Origin: Clostridia bacterium
Lineage (GTDB): Bacteria; Bacillota; Clostridia; Clostridiales; Clostridiaceae
DNA: 9,661 nt
Direction: 5' to 3'
NCBI GenBank assembly: GCA_009930125.1
Contig: RZYZ01000076.1
Coordinates: 1-9,661, forward strand
A model generated the notes under the pieces. The model made no database searches and was not told where the DNA came from. It saw only the letters and a program-made list of their open reading frames with translations. Position numbers and translations under genes: made by a program. This document shows positions 1-5,810 of the stretch, in pieces (the first letter of the stretch is position 1; every line of letters starts with the position of its first letter).

Positions 1-17
1 CACTACTATTTTTGCGC

Positions 18-51
18 AAAAAAATAAGCCTCTGTCAAAACAAGAGGCCTT
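18..51 (-). terminator. Terminator-like hairpin on the minus strand
   Basis: Arms GCCTCT (28-33) and AGAGGC (43-48) can form a 6-bp stem, extended by two A-T pairs past a bulged base. Read on the minus strand the stem is followed by a T-rich run (plus-strand A-run 18-24), as in a leftward intrinsic terminator. On the plus strand no T-run follows. No leftward gene is visible directly to its right, since scpA runs rightward, so its purpose here is unclear. Confidence 0.35.
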
Positions 52-59
52 AGTATAAA
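32..59 (+). promoter_or_regulatory. Possible scpA promoter
   Basis: A -10-like TATAAA (54-59) lies 16 bp after a weak -35-like CTGTCA (32-37). It is the only reasonable sigma-A-type candidate in the short visible region ahead of scpA. The -35 overlaps the hairpin at 28-48. Genes upstream of the window could also be cotranscribed, so this is tentative. Confidence 0.28.
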
Positions 60-70
60 ATTAAGTCAAA

Positions 71-95
71 GAACTATCGCGAAGCGATTTTGTTC
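71..95. repeat. Small hairpin ahead of scpA
   Basis: ATCGC (76-80) and GCGAT (84-88) form a 5-bp stem around a GAA loop, flanked by GAAC (71-74) and GTTC (92-95), which can pair outside it. The core TCGCGAAGCG (77-86) differs by one base from TCGCAAAGCG (9586-9595) in the hairpin at the other end of the window. It could be a leader RNA structure or a remnant of a repeat element. Confidence 0.4.
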
Positions 96-133
96 AATAG
101 AGAAAGAGTGAAATTCGTCTTTTGGAGGTTGTC

Positions 134-874
134 ATGGAAAGCCTGAATATCAGCATCACCAATTTTGAAGGTCCATTCGATCTCCTTCTGCATCTGCTTA
201 AAGTGAACAAGATGCAGATCCAGGAAATCAGGATTTCAGAAATCACCAGTCAGTACCTCAATTATCTCCATAGCATGCAGGAGCTGGACCTTGAAATCGC
301 ATCGGAATTTCTTCTGATGGCGTCTACGCTTCTGGAGATCAAATCCAGGGAGATGCTTCCCAAACATGAGGAGGAAGTGGACGAAGAGGAACTGAAGGAA
401 AAACTTGTGCTTCGTATCGAAGAATATGAGGCGTTCAAGAAGATTGCGGAGAATCTGGCAGAGCTCTTCAATAAAGATCTCTTCATATTCACAAAGAGAG
501 CGGAAACCATCGCCCAGGATGAGGTGCCGCTGGAAGACCTTCTCAGTGGTGTGACCATGGACAGCCTGTATATAACCTATAAGAGTCTTATGAACAGGCA
601 GAAAGAAAAGGTGAACAGAAGCTTCATCAGAACGAAAACCGTGGAAAGAGAAGAGTTTAAGATCGAGGATAAAATGGAAGAGCTCGAAAGAATTCTTCTT
701 GGAAATCAGCGGGTGAATTTTTCGAATCTGCTTCTGAAAATGAAATCAAAAGCGGAATGCATCGTGTTCTTTCTGGCCATCCTTGAACTATCAAGAAATC
801 ATCGGATAAGGGTTTCCCAGAATAATGTTTTCTCGGAAATCATCATAGAAAAAGGGGTAGAAAATGGAAGATAA
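134..874 (+). CDS. scpA: Segregation and condensation protein A (ScpA kleisin)
   Basis: ScpA is the kleisin subunit of the bacterial SMC-ScpA-ScpB condensin, which acts on the nucleoid to organise and separate sister chromosomes. The 246-residue product has the usual family length. It opens with the signature FEGPFDLLLHLL (residues 11-22), has the conserved segment FLLMASTLLEIKSREMLP (59-76), an acidic Glu-rich linker (~79-97), and a C-terminal winged-helix region (~175-240) ending in a typical FLAILEL...VSQNNVF...I pattern. The N-terminal half contacts the SMC neck and the C-terminal half the SMC head, by family knowledge. The start is placed at ATG 134, not the in-frame TTG at 122, because GGAGG (124-128) lies 5 nt before the ATG and overlaps the TTG. 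The 3' end overlaps scpB by 11 bp, indicating cotranscription and probably coupled translation. Confidence 0.96.
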   Translation: MESLNISITNFEGPFDLLLHLLKVNKMQIQEIRISEITSQYLNYLHSMQELDLEIASEFLLMASTLLEIKSREMLPKHEEEVDEEELKEKLVLRIEEYEAFKKIAENLAELFNKDLFIFTKRAETIAQDEVPLEDLLSGVTMDSLYITYKSLMNRQKEKVNRSFIRTKTVEREEFKIEDKMEELERILLGNQRVNFSNLLLKMKSKAECIVFFLAILELSRNHRIRVSQNNVFSEIIIEKGVENGR

Positions 875-1496
875 TTTATTTACGGTTTCCGGAGTGGAAG
901 ATCCTTTCGATATGGAGAGCTATGTCAGCGCATTGGAAAGCATTTTATTTGCAGCAGGGGATGCGGTGAAGAAAAAAGATCTCATGAGAATCATGGGTGT
1001 CAGTGAAGGTGATCTGGAAGATATCATCGAATCCTATGTGGATGAGCTGAAGAGCAGGAAAAGGGGAATCAGACTTCTGATTCTGGAAAACAGGATTCAG
1101 CTTGGTACGAAGGAAAACAATACACCTTATCTGAAAGAGCTTCTCGGTGTCAATGAAAGACAGAGTCTGTCCAAGGGAGCTCTTGAATGTTTGTCCATCG
1201 TCGCCTTCAAACAGCCTGTGACACGTGTGGAAGTGGATGAAATCAGAGGTGTGAACAGCGACTATGTGATCCAGAAACTTCAGGAGAAAGGCCTTATCAA
1301 AGTCATAGGGCGAAAAGAAGCCCCTGGAAGACCAAAGCTTTATGGAACCACAGATGAGTTTCTCATACAGTTCGGTTTCAGTTCTCTTAAAGAGATGAAA
1401 GAGGGGAATCCGATTCCGGAGCGGATCATTGAAAAAGATGAAAAGAAGAAAGCGCTGGAAGCAGAAGAGATAGAACTGTTTGAAGAAGAAGAATAA
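864..1496 (+). CDS. scpB: Segregation and condensation protein B (ScpB)
   Basis: ScpB is a dimeric tandem winged-helix protein that binds the middle of ScpA and completes the SMC condensin. The 210-residue product shows the first winged-helix domain at about residues 19-92 (SALESILFAAGDAV at its start) and the second at about 101-172, with the family hallmark LSKGALECLSIVAFKQPVTR (102-121), the segment VIQKLQEKGLIKVIGRKEAPGRP (135-157) and YGTTDEFLIQFGFSSLKEM (160-178). The C-terminus is a charged, Glu/Lys-rich tail of about 30 residues ending EEEE, likely disordered, which is common in this family. Its ATG lies inside the end of scpA, with a purine-rich AAGGGG-type binding site about 8 nt upstream. 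The pair ends at the hairpin just downstream, so it appears to form a two-gene unit. Confidence 0.96.
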   Translation: MEDNLFTVSGVEDPFDMESYVSALESILFAAGDAVKKKDLMRIMGVSEGDLEDIIESYVDELKSRKRGIRLLILENRIQLGTKENNTPYLKELLGVNERQSLSKGALECLSIVAFKQPVTRVEVDEIRGVNSDYVIQKLQEKGLIKVIGRKEAPGRPKLYGTTDEFLIQFGFSSLKEMKEGNPIPERIIEKDEKKKALEAEEIELFEEEE

Positions 1497-1507
1497 AGCA
1501 CAGCAGG

Positions 1508-1544
1508 AAAGCTCCATGAATTCATCTGAATTCATGGAGCTTTT
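1508..1544. terminator. Convergent hairpin between scpB and the minus-strand gene
   Basis: A perfect inverted repeat has 17-base arms (1508-1524 and 1527-1543) and a two-base centre. Each arm begins or ends in A/T, giving TTTT after the stem on the plus strand and TTT on the minus strand. It sits 11 bp after the scpB stop and 20 bp beyond the stop of the convergent gene, so it probably ends transcription from both sides. The T-tracts are short for an intrinsic terminator, and the stem is unusually long and only moderately GC-rich. Confidence 0.75.
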
Positions 1545-1563
1545 AATGTATATGCATGGAGCG

Positions 1564-2814
1564 TCATCTGTTCTGCTGATTGGCAGCTGGACTGAAGAGA
1601 GAAGACCAGTCGGAAAATTTCTCATGATATTCCTTGAAGAAACTGAGTCTTACTCTGCAGTGACTTTCCAGAGACTTATAAAGCTTCTCAGAAACCAGAT
1701 GAGGATTCTGGCCCACCACATCCATGATCATCAGTCTGGTGCATTCTCTTATGATTCTCTTGAGGGTTTCTTCTTCAGGGGTGTATAGGGTGTACTTATC
1801 CAGGACCTTGCTGATGTAGCAGAGCACTTTGATGATTTCCCTGTCGTAGATCTCTTCCTGATGCTTTATGCTGAAGAGGGTCCAGTGATTGTCTTTCCGG
1901 TCACAATCAATATCCTGAAGATCGTCCAGAAGCTGAAGGAAAGCACCATAACCGAAGGAAAAGTGCATTTCCGTTTCAGACAGTTCACCTTTGCACAGAA
2001 AACCGTCCGCTAGGACCGAAGCTCCACCTTTGTAGAAACTGATGGGCAGCAGTATATTGGGTGAAAGCTTTCTCGGATTGTTCTGAGATAAGCTGAGGAC
2101 CTGAGCATCCTGAATCATGAGAAGACTCTTATACACATTCGGATGGGTCTCTCTTTCATACTGCAGTTCTATATTATGGATCATCTCGAAAATTTTCGAC
2201 TCCTCGTGAGAAACATCAGAGGGGCAGATACCTTCGAGAACAAGCTGGAGTCTTTCATTGAAAGCTTTCTTATCCGAGAGTCTGATATCTGGATCATCGA
2301 GAAGATTATCCGTGTATGGATACAGCATGCTGTAAGAGAAGATGGAAGAGGTCATCTGAACATCCATGTCAAACAGGAGCTGCAGGGAATTCATGATCCA
2401 TACATTTCTTACAGCCTGAAACAGATCTGTGAAGTTCAGGGAACTGTCGTGTTCTTGAGCCTTGCTGAAGAAGGATTCAGTGGATTCCAGGTAGCCTTTT
2501 CTGATGAATGAGCCCAGGAACGGTTCATCAAAGAAGATTTTCTTCTTGTCCATCTCTTCCGTCAGTTCCAGAAACAGGAATCGGATTTCCTCTTTTTCTT
2601 CCTGCGTCATATCATCAGTCACCCTGTTACTGAAAGGCTCTATTTTCTTCATGAATCTTTCTATGATCCTTTTCGCATCTTTCTCATGAACAAGTTTCTC
2701 AAAAAGGGATACTTTTTCCAGATTCTCAAATGGATTTCCAGAAGACTCTGCAAAATCCTCCAGTGATGTTTCTATGAGCAGACGATGGTCAAGTTCTTCT
2801 TTATATACATCCAT
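1564..2814 (-). CDS. Class 1 isoprenoid-synthase-fold protein (polyprenyl synthetase-like), function unknown
   Basis: A 416-residue, mostly helical, soluble protein that resembles trans-isoprenyl diphosphate synthases in its C-terminal two thirds. The second Asp-rich motif is intact: YGAFLQLLDDLQDID (289-303) contains DDLQD at 297-301 in the usual FGxxFQxxDDxxD setting. About 35 residues before it, YKGGASVLADG (261-271, Lys262) matches the Lys-containing helix of prenyl synthases. The first Asp-rich motif, expected as DDxxD, appears as DNLLDDPD (169-176), which is altered but still acidic. The N-terminal ~120 residues are charged and not recognised. There is no signal peptide or membrane segment. 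A strong AGGAGGG-type site (about 2825-2831, minus strand) lies 9 nt from the ATG. The gene stands alone, convergent with scpAB and divergent from the RpiR-type regulator. The fold assignment is fairly safe. Whether it makes a prenyl diphosphate, cyclises one or binds something else cannot be told. Confidence 0.8.
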   Translation of the reverse strand: MDVYKEELDHRLLIETSLEDFAESSGNPFENLEKVSLFEKLVHEKDAKRIIERFMKKIEPFSNRVTDDMTQEEKEEIRFLFLELTEEMDKKKIFFDEPFLGSFIRKGYLESTESFFSKAQEHDSSLNFTDLFQAVRNVWIMNSLQLLFDMDVQMTSSIFSYSMLYPYTDNLLDDPDIRLSDKKAFNERLQLVLEGICPSDVSHEESKIFEMIHNIELQYERETHPNVYKSLLMIQDAQVLSLSQNNPRKLSPNILLPISFYKGGASVLADGFLCKGELSETEMHFSFGYGAFLQLLDDLQDIDCDRKDNHWTLFSIKHQEEIYDREIIKVLCYISKVLDKYTLYTPEEETLKRIIRECTRLMIMDVVGQNPHLVSEKLYKSLESHCRVRLSFFKEYHEKFSDWSSLFSPAANQQNR

Positions 2815-2876
2815 CTGATGTACCCTCCTTTCATTGACTCAGTGGGAGACTTCTCTAACCTGATGTTCTTTATCAA

Positions 2877-2885
2877 TTTATATCA
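2877..2885 (-). promoter_or_regulatory. Possible extended -10 promoter for the isoprenoid-type gene
   Basis: On the minus strand the sequence reads TGATATAAA, a TGn-TATAAT-type extended -10 with one mismatch in the hexamer, about 60 bp ahead of the start codon. The hexamer 17 bp further upstream is poor, so the call relies on the extended -10 alone. Confidence 0.35.
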
Positions 2886-3124
2886 GATAAATGTGAAAAT
2901 CATATTAAAATCATCCATATAATTCTCTGAAGTTCACGATCTCCAGGGATCTGTATGAAGATATTAAACTTCAGTGTAGATGTTCAGCGATTTGGTAAGC
3001 TCACGTTGAATCGTGAAGGGTGTGTTGCGAATAAGAGTTAACATAATATAAATTATGGTTGATTGTTTTATTGTAAACTGAATCATACCTTTTGCTCATA
3101 AATAGAACCTGCTACATAAAAAAA

Positions 3125-3153
3125 TACACATAATGTGTTCAAGAGGATATAAT
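3125..3153 (+). promoter_or_regulatory. Promoter of the RpiR-family regulator
   Basis: A perfect -10 TATAAT (3148-3153) lies 17 bp after TACACA (3125-3130), which matches four of six bases of the -35 consensus. The predicted start of transcription is near 3160, giving a leader of about 25 nt before the ATG at 3186. A palindrome overlaps the -35 and the spacer. Confidence 0.65.
3126..3138. promoter_or_regulatory. Candidate operator palindrome
   Basis: ACACAT (3126-3131) and ATGTGT (3133-3138) form a perfect 13-bp palindrome with one central base. It covers most of the -35 hexamer and part of the spacer of the regulator's promoter, a position where a bound protein would block RNA polymerase. 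Autoregulation by the RpiR-type product is a reasonable inference, not shown by sequence. Confidence 0.45.
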
Positions 3154-3185
3154 AAACGTAACGATACTATTTTGGAGGATGGAGA

Positions 3186-4043
3186 ATGGAAGGCAATAGA
3201 GACGATCTGATGCGGATCATACAAAGCAGATATGCAAAACTCAGCAAAGGACAGAAACTGATTGCAGAATTTATTCTGAAACATTACGATAAAGCAGCAT
3301 TCATGACGGCATCAAAGCTTGGAGAAAGTGTGGGGGTTAGTGAATCCACTGTCGTGAGATTTGCCAATGAATTGGGTTATGAAGGATATCCTGAGCTTCA
3401 GAAATCACTGCAGGATATCGTTAAGGTTAAACTTACCACCGTTCAGAGACTGGAGCTGACAAACAGTCTTGTGAATCCGGAAAATGCACTGAAGGGTGTC
3501 CTGAAGGCTGATATGGAGAATATCCGTGCAACACTAGAAAAAATCAACGATCGGACATTTGAAGAACTGATCAACGCAATATTTGATGCAAAGAATATCT
3601 ACATTATTGGTCTTAGAAGTTCCAATACCCTCGCGGATTTTCTTGCATTCTATCTGAATCTTTTTCTGGATAATGTACGCTCGGTGCATCAGGGATACAG
3701 CGATATTTTTGAGCAGATGATCAAATTAGGGGAACAGGACCTGGTCATTGGCATTGGCTTTCCAAGGTATTCCCAGAAAACCATCGAAGCACTGGATTTT
3801 GCGAAAACCAGAGGAGCAAAGGTTGGAGTGATCACGGACAGTCTTCTCTCTCCACTTGCTTCCAGAGCGGATTACAGTCTGATTGCCCAAAGCAACATGG
3901 CTAGTTTTGTGGATTCACTGGTGGCCCCATTAAGCGTGATCAACGCGGTGATCGTTTCTGTAGGGATGAAGAGAAAAGAACATGTAGGAGAAATTTTCGG
4001 TACCTTGGAAGAAATATGGAAGAAGCATGATATTTTCAATTAG
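3186..4043 (+). CDS. MurR/RpiR-family transcriptional regulator (HTH + SIS)
   Basis: A 285-residue cytoplasmic transcription factor of normal length for the RpiR family. The N-terminal HTH_6 domain (~1-78) contains the hallmark VSESTVVRFANELGYEGYPEL (51-71), where the recognition helix lies. The C-terminal SIS domain (~125-255), the fold that binds phosphosugars in this family, shows NIYIIGLRSSNTLA (137-150) with Ser145/Ser146 and GFPRYSQKTIEAL (191-203) with Ser196 at the expected ligand loops. Family members sense a sugar phosphate and repress or activate catabolic genes. The target and effector cannot be read here, because no sugar transport or catabolism genes are in the window. GGAGG (3174-3178) is 7 nt from the ATG. 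The gene appears monocistronic. Its nearest downstream neighbour is gdhA, 290 bp away, and a regulatory link is only a possibility. Confidence 0.93.
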   Translation: MEGNRDDLMRIIQSRYAKLSKGQKLIAEFILKHYDKAAFMTASKLGESVGVSESTVVRFANELGYEGYPELQKSLQDIVKVKLTTVQRLELTNSLVNPENALKGVLKADMENIRATLEKINDRTFEELINAIFDAKNIYIIGLRSSNTLADFLAFYLNLFLDNVRSVHQGYSDIFEQMIKLGEQDLVIGIGFPRYSQKTIEALDFAKTRGAKVGVITDSLLSPLASRADYSLIAQSNMASFVDSLVAPLSVINAVIVSVGMKRKEHVGEIFGTLEEIWKKHDIFN

Positions 4044-4094
4044 CCTTCGATCGTTCCGGCATATTTACTCTGATAGATATCACTAATATTGAAT

Positions 4095-4106
4095 GAATAT
4101 ATATTC
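4095..4106. repeat. A/T palindrome downstream of the RpiR-type gene
   Basis: GAATAT (4095-4100) and ATATTC (4101-4106) form a perfect 12-bp palindrome, extendable to about 18 bp with one G-T-type pair. It lies 52 bp after the regulator's stop and 227 bp before gdhA. It could be a weak terminator stem or a binding site. There is no T-run right after it. Confidence 0.3.
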
Positions 4107-4273
4107 GTTACAGTTTTGACAAAATATTGATTTTGCCTGAAAACTTTAGCAGAAAAGGTTTTTCTTAAATAAATTCAGGAAAAACTGGGACTATCTTTAA
4201 GGATGTAAAGGTTTTTATAATAAGTTAGTAAAGTTCGTTAAAGGGATGAAAAACCCGATGTTTCATTGTAAAA

Positions 4274-4303
4274 TAGACATGTAACGTATAAAAAACAAAT
4301 ACT
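4274..4303 (+). promoter_or_regulatory. Possible gdhA promoter
   Basis: TAGACA (4274-4279, five of six -35 matches) lies 18 bp before AATACT (4298-4303, four of six -10 matches). Other partial signals in the same spacer are an isolated perfect TTGACA (4116-4121), an isolated perfect TATAAT (4216-4221), TAAAAT (4269-4274) and TATAAA (4287-4292). None has a good partner at normal spacing, so the real start site is uncertain. Confidence 0.25.
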
Positions 4304-4316
4304 TTTACGGTAAAAG
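4302..4316. promoter_or_regulatory. 15-bp palindrome just ahead of the gdhA ribosome binding site
   Basis: CTTTTAC (4302-4308) and GTAAAAG (4310-4316) are perfect inverted arms around one G. The palindrome ends 6 bp before the GGGGGT ribosome binding site (4323-4328). It is placed to act either as a DNA operator over the start of transcription or as part of a leader structure near the binding site. The one-base loop favours a DNA-binding site over an RNA hairpin. Confidence 0.4.
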
Positions 4317-4333
4317 AAATTTGGGGGTAAAAA

Positions 4334-5701
4334 ATGCTAAAGACAATGTTAAGTTCCACTGAGTACATTGAAAAGGTAATGAATGATGTCAGAGAGAAAA
4401 ATGCTCATGAACCAGAATTCATTCAAACTGTTGAAGAAGTTCTTCCAACTCTTAAGCCTGTTCTTGAAAAATACCCAGAGTATATGGAAAAGAATCTGTT
4501 AGGTAGAATTGTAGAGCCAGAAAGACAGATCATGTTTAAAGTTTCCTGGGAAGATGACAACGGTGATGTGCATGTGAACAGAGGATTCAGAGTTCAGTTC
4601 AACGGAGCCATAGGACCTTACAAAGGTGGACTTAGATTTCATCCATCTGTAAATCTTTCCATCATGAAATTCCTGGGATTCGAACAGACATTCAAGAATT
4701 CACTCACAGGACTTCCAATAGGTGGAGGTAAGGGTGGATCAGATTTCGACCCTAGAGGAAAATCAGACAGCGAAATCCTTAGATTCTGTCAGAGCTTTAT
4801 GACAGAGCTATACAGACATATCGGACCAAACGTAGACGTTCCAGCTGGGGACATCGGTGTTGGTGCTAGAGAAATCGGATACCTTTTCGGGCAGTACAGA
4901 AGAATCAGAGGGGCATTTGAGAACGGCGTATTCACCGGTAAGGGTATTCCTTACGGCGGATCACTTATCAGACCTGAAGCGACCGGATTCGGTATTGTAT
5001 ACTTCTGTAATGAGATTCTCGAACACAATAATGACACGATGGTTGGCAAGACCATTGCTTCCTCAGGATTCGGAAATGTTACATGGGGTGTCTGCAAGAA
5101 GGCTACTGAATTAGGTGCAAAGGTTGTAACCCTGTCCGGTCCAGATGGATATGTTTATGATCCAGATGGTGTAGCGACAGAAGAGAAGATCAACTACCTG
5201 GTGGAAATGAGAAATTCTGGTAGAGACAAGGTGAAGGATTATGCGGATAAATTTGGCGTAGAGTTCTTTGCTGGTGAAAAGCCATGGGGCAGAAAAGTTG
5301 ATATCGTTATGCCTTGCGCAACACAGAATGATATCCATATCGAACATGCCAAGATGATTGTTGAAAATGACATCAAGTATGTCTGTGAAGGCGCCAATAT
5401 GCCTTGCACGAACGAAGCAGTATCCTATTTCCTTGAAAAGGGACTGATTGTCGGACCATCCAAGGCTGCAAATGCCGGTGGTGTTTCCGTATCAGCGCTT
5501 GAAATGTCCCAGAACAGTATGAGACTGTCCTGGACAGAAGAGGAAGTGGATGCGAAGCTGCATCAGATCATGAAGAATATCCATAAGAATGCTATGGATG
5601 CTGCCGAGTTCTACGGATTCGGTTACAACCTGGTGGCTGGTGCGAATATCGCAGGATTTGACAAGGTGGCAAAAGCCATGGTGGCACAGGGACGTTACTA
5701 A
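4334..5701 (+). CDS. gdhA: Glutamate dehydrogenase, hexameric class, probably NAD+-linked
   Basis: Catalyses reversible oxidative deamination of glutamate to 2-oxoglutarate and ammonia in the cytoplasm. The 455-residue length is typical of hexameric bacterial GDH. Substrate and catalytic residues line up with the Clostridium symbiosum enzyme: Lys97 in GPYKGGLRF, Lys121 in TFKN, the catalytic Lys133 in GGGKGGSDFDP, Asp173 in PAGDIGVG and Ser387 in VSVSALEMSQNS. The Rossmann motif SGFGNVTWG (244-252) has Phe246, and SGPDGYVYDPDG (268-279) has Pro270-Asp271. These correspond to Phe238, Pro262 and Asp263 of the NAD+-specific clostridial enzyme, so NAD+ is predicted, although automatic annotation often says NADP. 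GGGGG (4323-4327) lies 6 nt before ATG 4334. The gene ends with tandem stops TAA TAG and has its own hairpin. Arg codons are mostly AGA, which fits high expression. Confidence 0.96.
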   Translation: MLKTMLSSTEYIEKVMNDVREKNAHEPEFIQTVEEVLPTLKPVLEKYPEYMEKNLLGRIVEPERQIMFKVSWEDDNGDVHVNRGFRVQFNGAIGPYKGGLRFHPSVNLSIMKFLGFEQTFKNSLTGLPIGGGKGGSDFDPRGKSDSEILRFCQSFMTELYRHIGPNVDVPAGDIGVGAREIGYLFGQYRRIRGAFENGVFTGKGIPYGGSLIRPEATGFGIVYFCNEILEHNNDTMVGKTIASSGFGNVTWGVCKKATELGAKVVTLSGPDGYVYDPDGVATEEKINYLVEMRNSGRDKVKDYADKFGVEFFAGEKPWGRKVDIVMPCATQNDIHIEHAKMIVENDIKYVCEGANMPCTNEAVSYFLEKGLIVGPSKAANAGGVSVSALEMSQNSMRLSWTEEEVDAKLHQIMKNIHKNAMDAAEFYGFGYNLVAGANIAGFDKVAKAMVAQGRY

Positions 5702-5717
5702 TAGAATAAACTTTACC

Positions 5718-5749
5718 ATTAAAGGCTTGCATACATGCAGGCCTTTAAT
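5718..5749 (+). terminator. Hairpin after gdhA
   Basis: ATTAAAGGC (5718-5726) pairs with GCCTTTAAT (5741-5749). Inside these, a U-G wobble and TGCAT/ATGCA extend the stem to 15 bp around a two-base centre. It lies 16 bp after the gdhA stop. The downstream T-tract is broken (TTTAATCTATT), so termination may be partial and some read-through into the flavoprotein gene is possible. Confidence 0.6.
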
Positions 5750-5773
5750 CTATTATGAAAGAAGATTACAGGA

Positions 5774-5793
5774 GAATCAGGTGAACCTGATTC
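5774..5793. promoter_or_regulatory. 20-bp palindrome ahead of the flavoprotein gene
   Basis: GAATCAGGT (5774-5782) and ACCTGATTC (5785-5793) are perfect 9-base arms around GA. The palindrome ends 3 bp before the AAGGA ribosome binding site (5797-5801) of the next gene. It could be an operator or an RNA stem that affects translation. There is no T-run after it, so it is not a usual terminator. Confidence 0.45.
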
Positions 5794-5810
5794 CATAAGG
5801 ACGTGAATAT

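Larger units (their letters stand above)
2815..3185. other. 371-bp divergent spacer with inverted repeats
   Basis: No gene is seen between the minus-strand isoprenoid-type gene and the RpiR-type regulator. The spacer holds promoters facing both ways and several dyads. CTGAAGTT (2927-2934) pairs with AACTTCAG (2967-2974). TTCACGAT (2933-2940) reappears inverted as ATCGTGAA (3010-3017). TCACG (3001-3005) pairs locally with CGTGA (3012-3016). CATAAT (3042-3047) pairs with ATTATG (3052-3057). These could be operator sites or an RNA structure. None matches a family I recognise. Confidence 0.5.

Noticed and set aside
122..133. TTG start for scpA adding four residues
   Set aside because: The TTG overlaps the GGAGG binding site that serves the ATG at 134.
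262..558. Ser-rich 98-codon frame antisense to scpA
   Set aside because: The Ser-rich composition is the mirror of the Glu/Leu-rich scpA coding strand, not a real gene.
945..1625. A 226-codon open frame antisense to scpB
   Set aside because: It lies opposite a clear scpB, crosses the terminator hairpin, is rich in Phe and Cys in a way typical of antisense frames, and has no recognisable domain.
1480..1788. Open frame of 102 codons starting inside the end of scpB
   Set aside because: It runs through the terminator hairpin and opposite the isoprenoid-type gene. No homology is evident and its codon use does not look coding.
4044..4333. A riboswitch in the gdhA leader
   Set aside because: The spacer has palindromes and A/T-rich repeats (AAAGGTTTTT at 4154-4163 and 4207-4216) but no recognisable riboswitch core or terminator/antiterminator pair.
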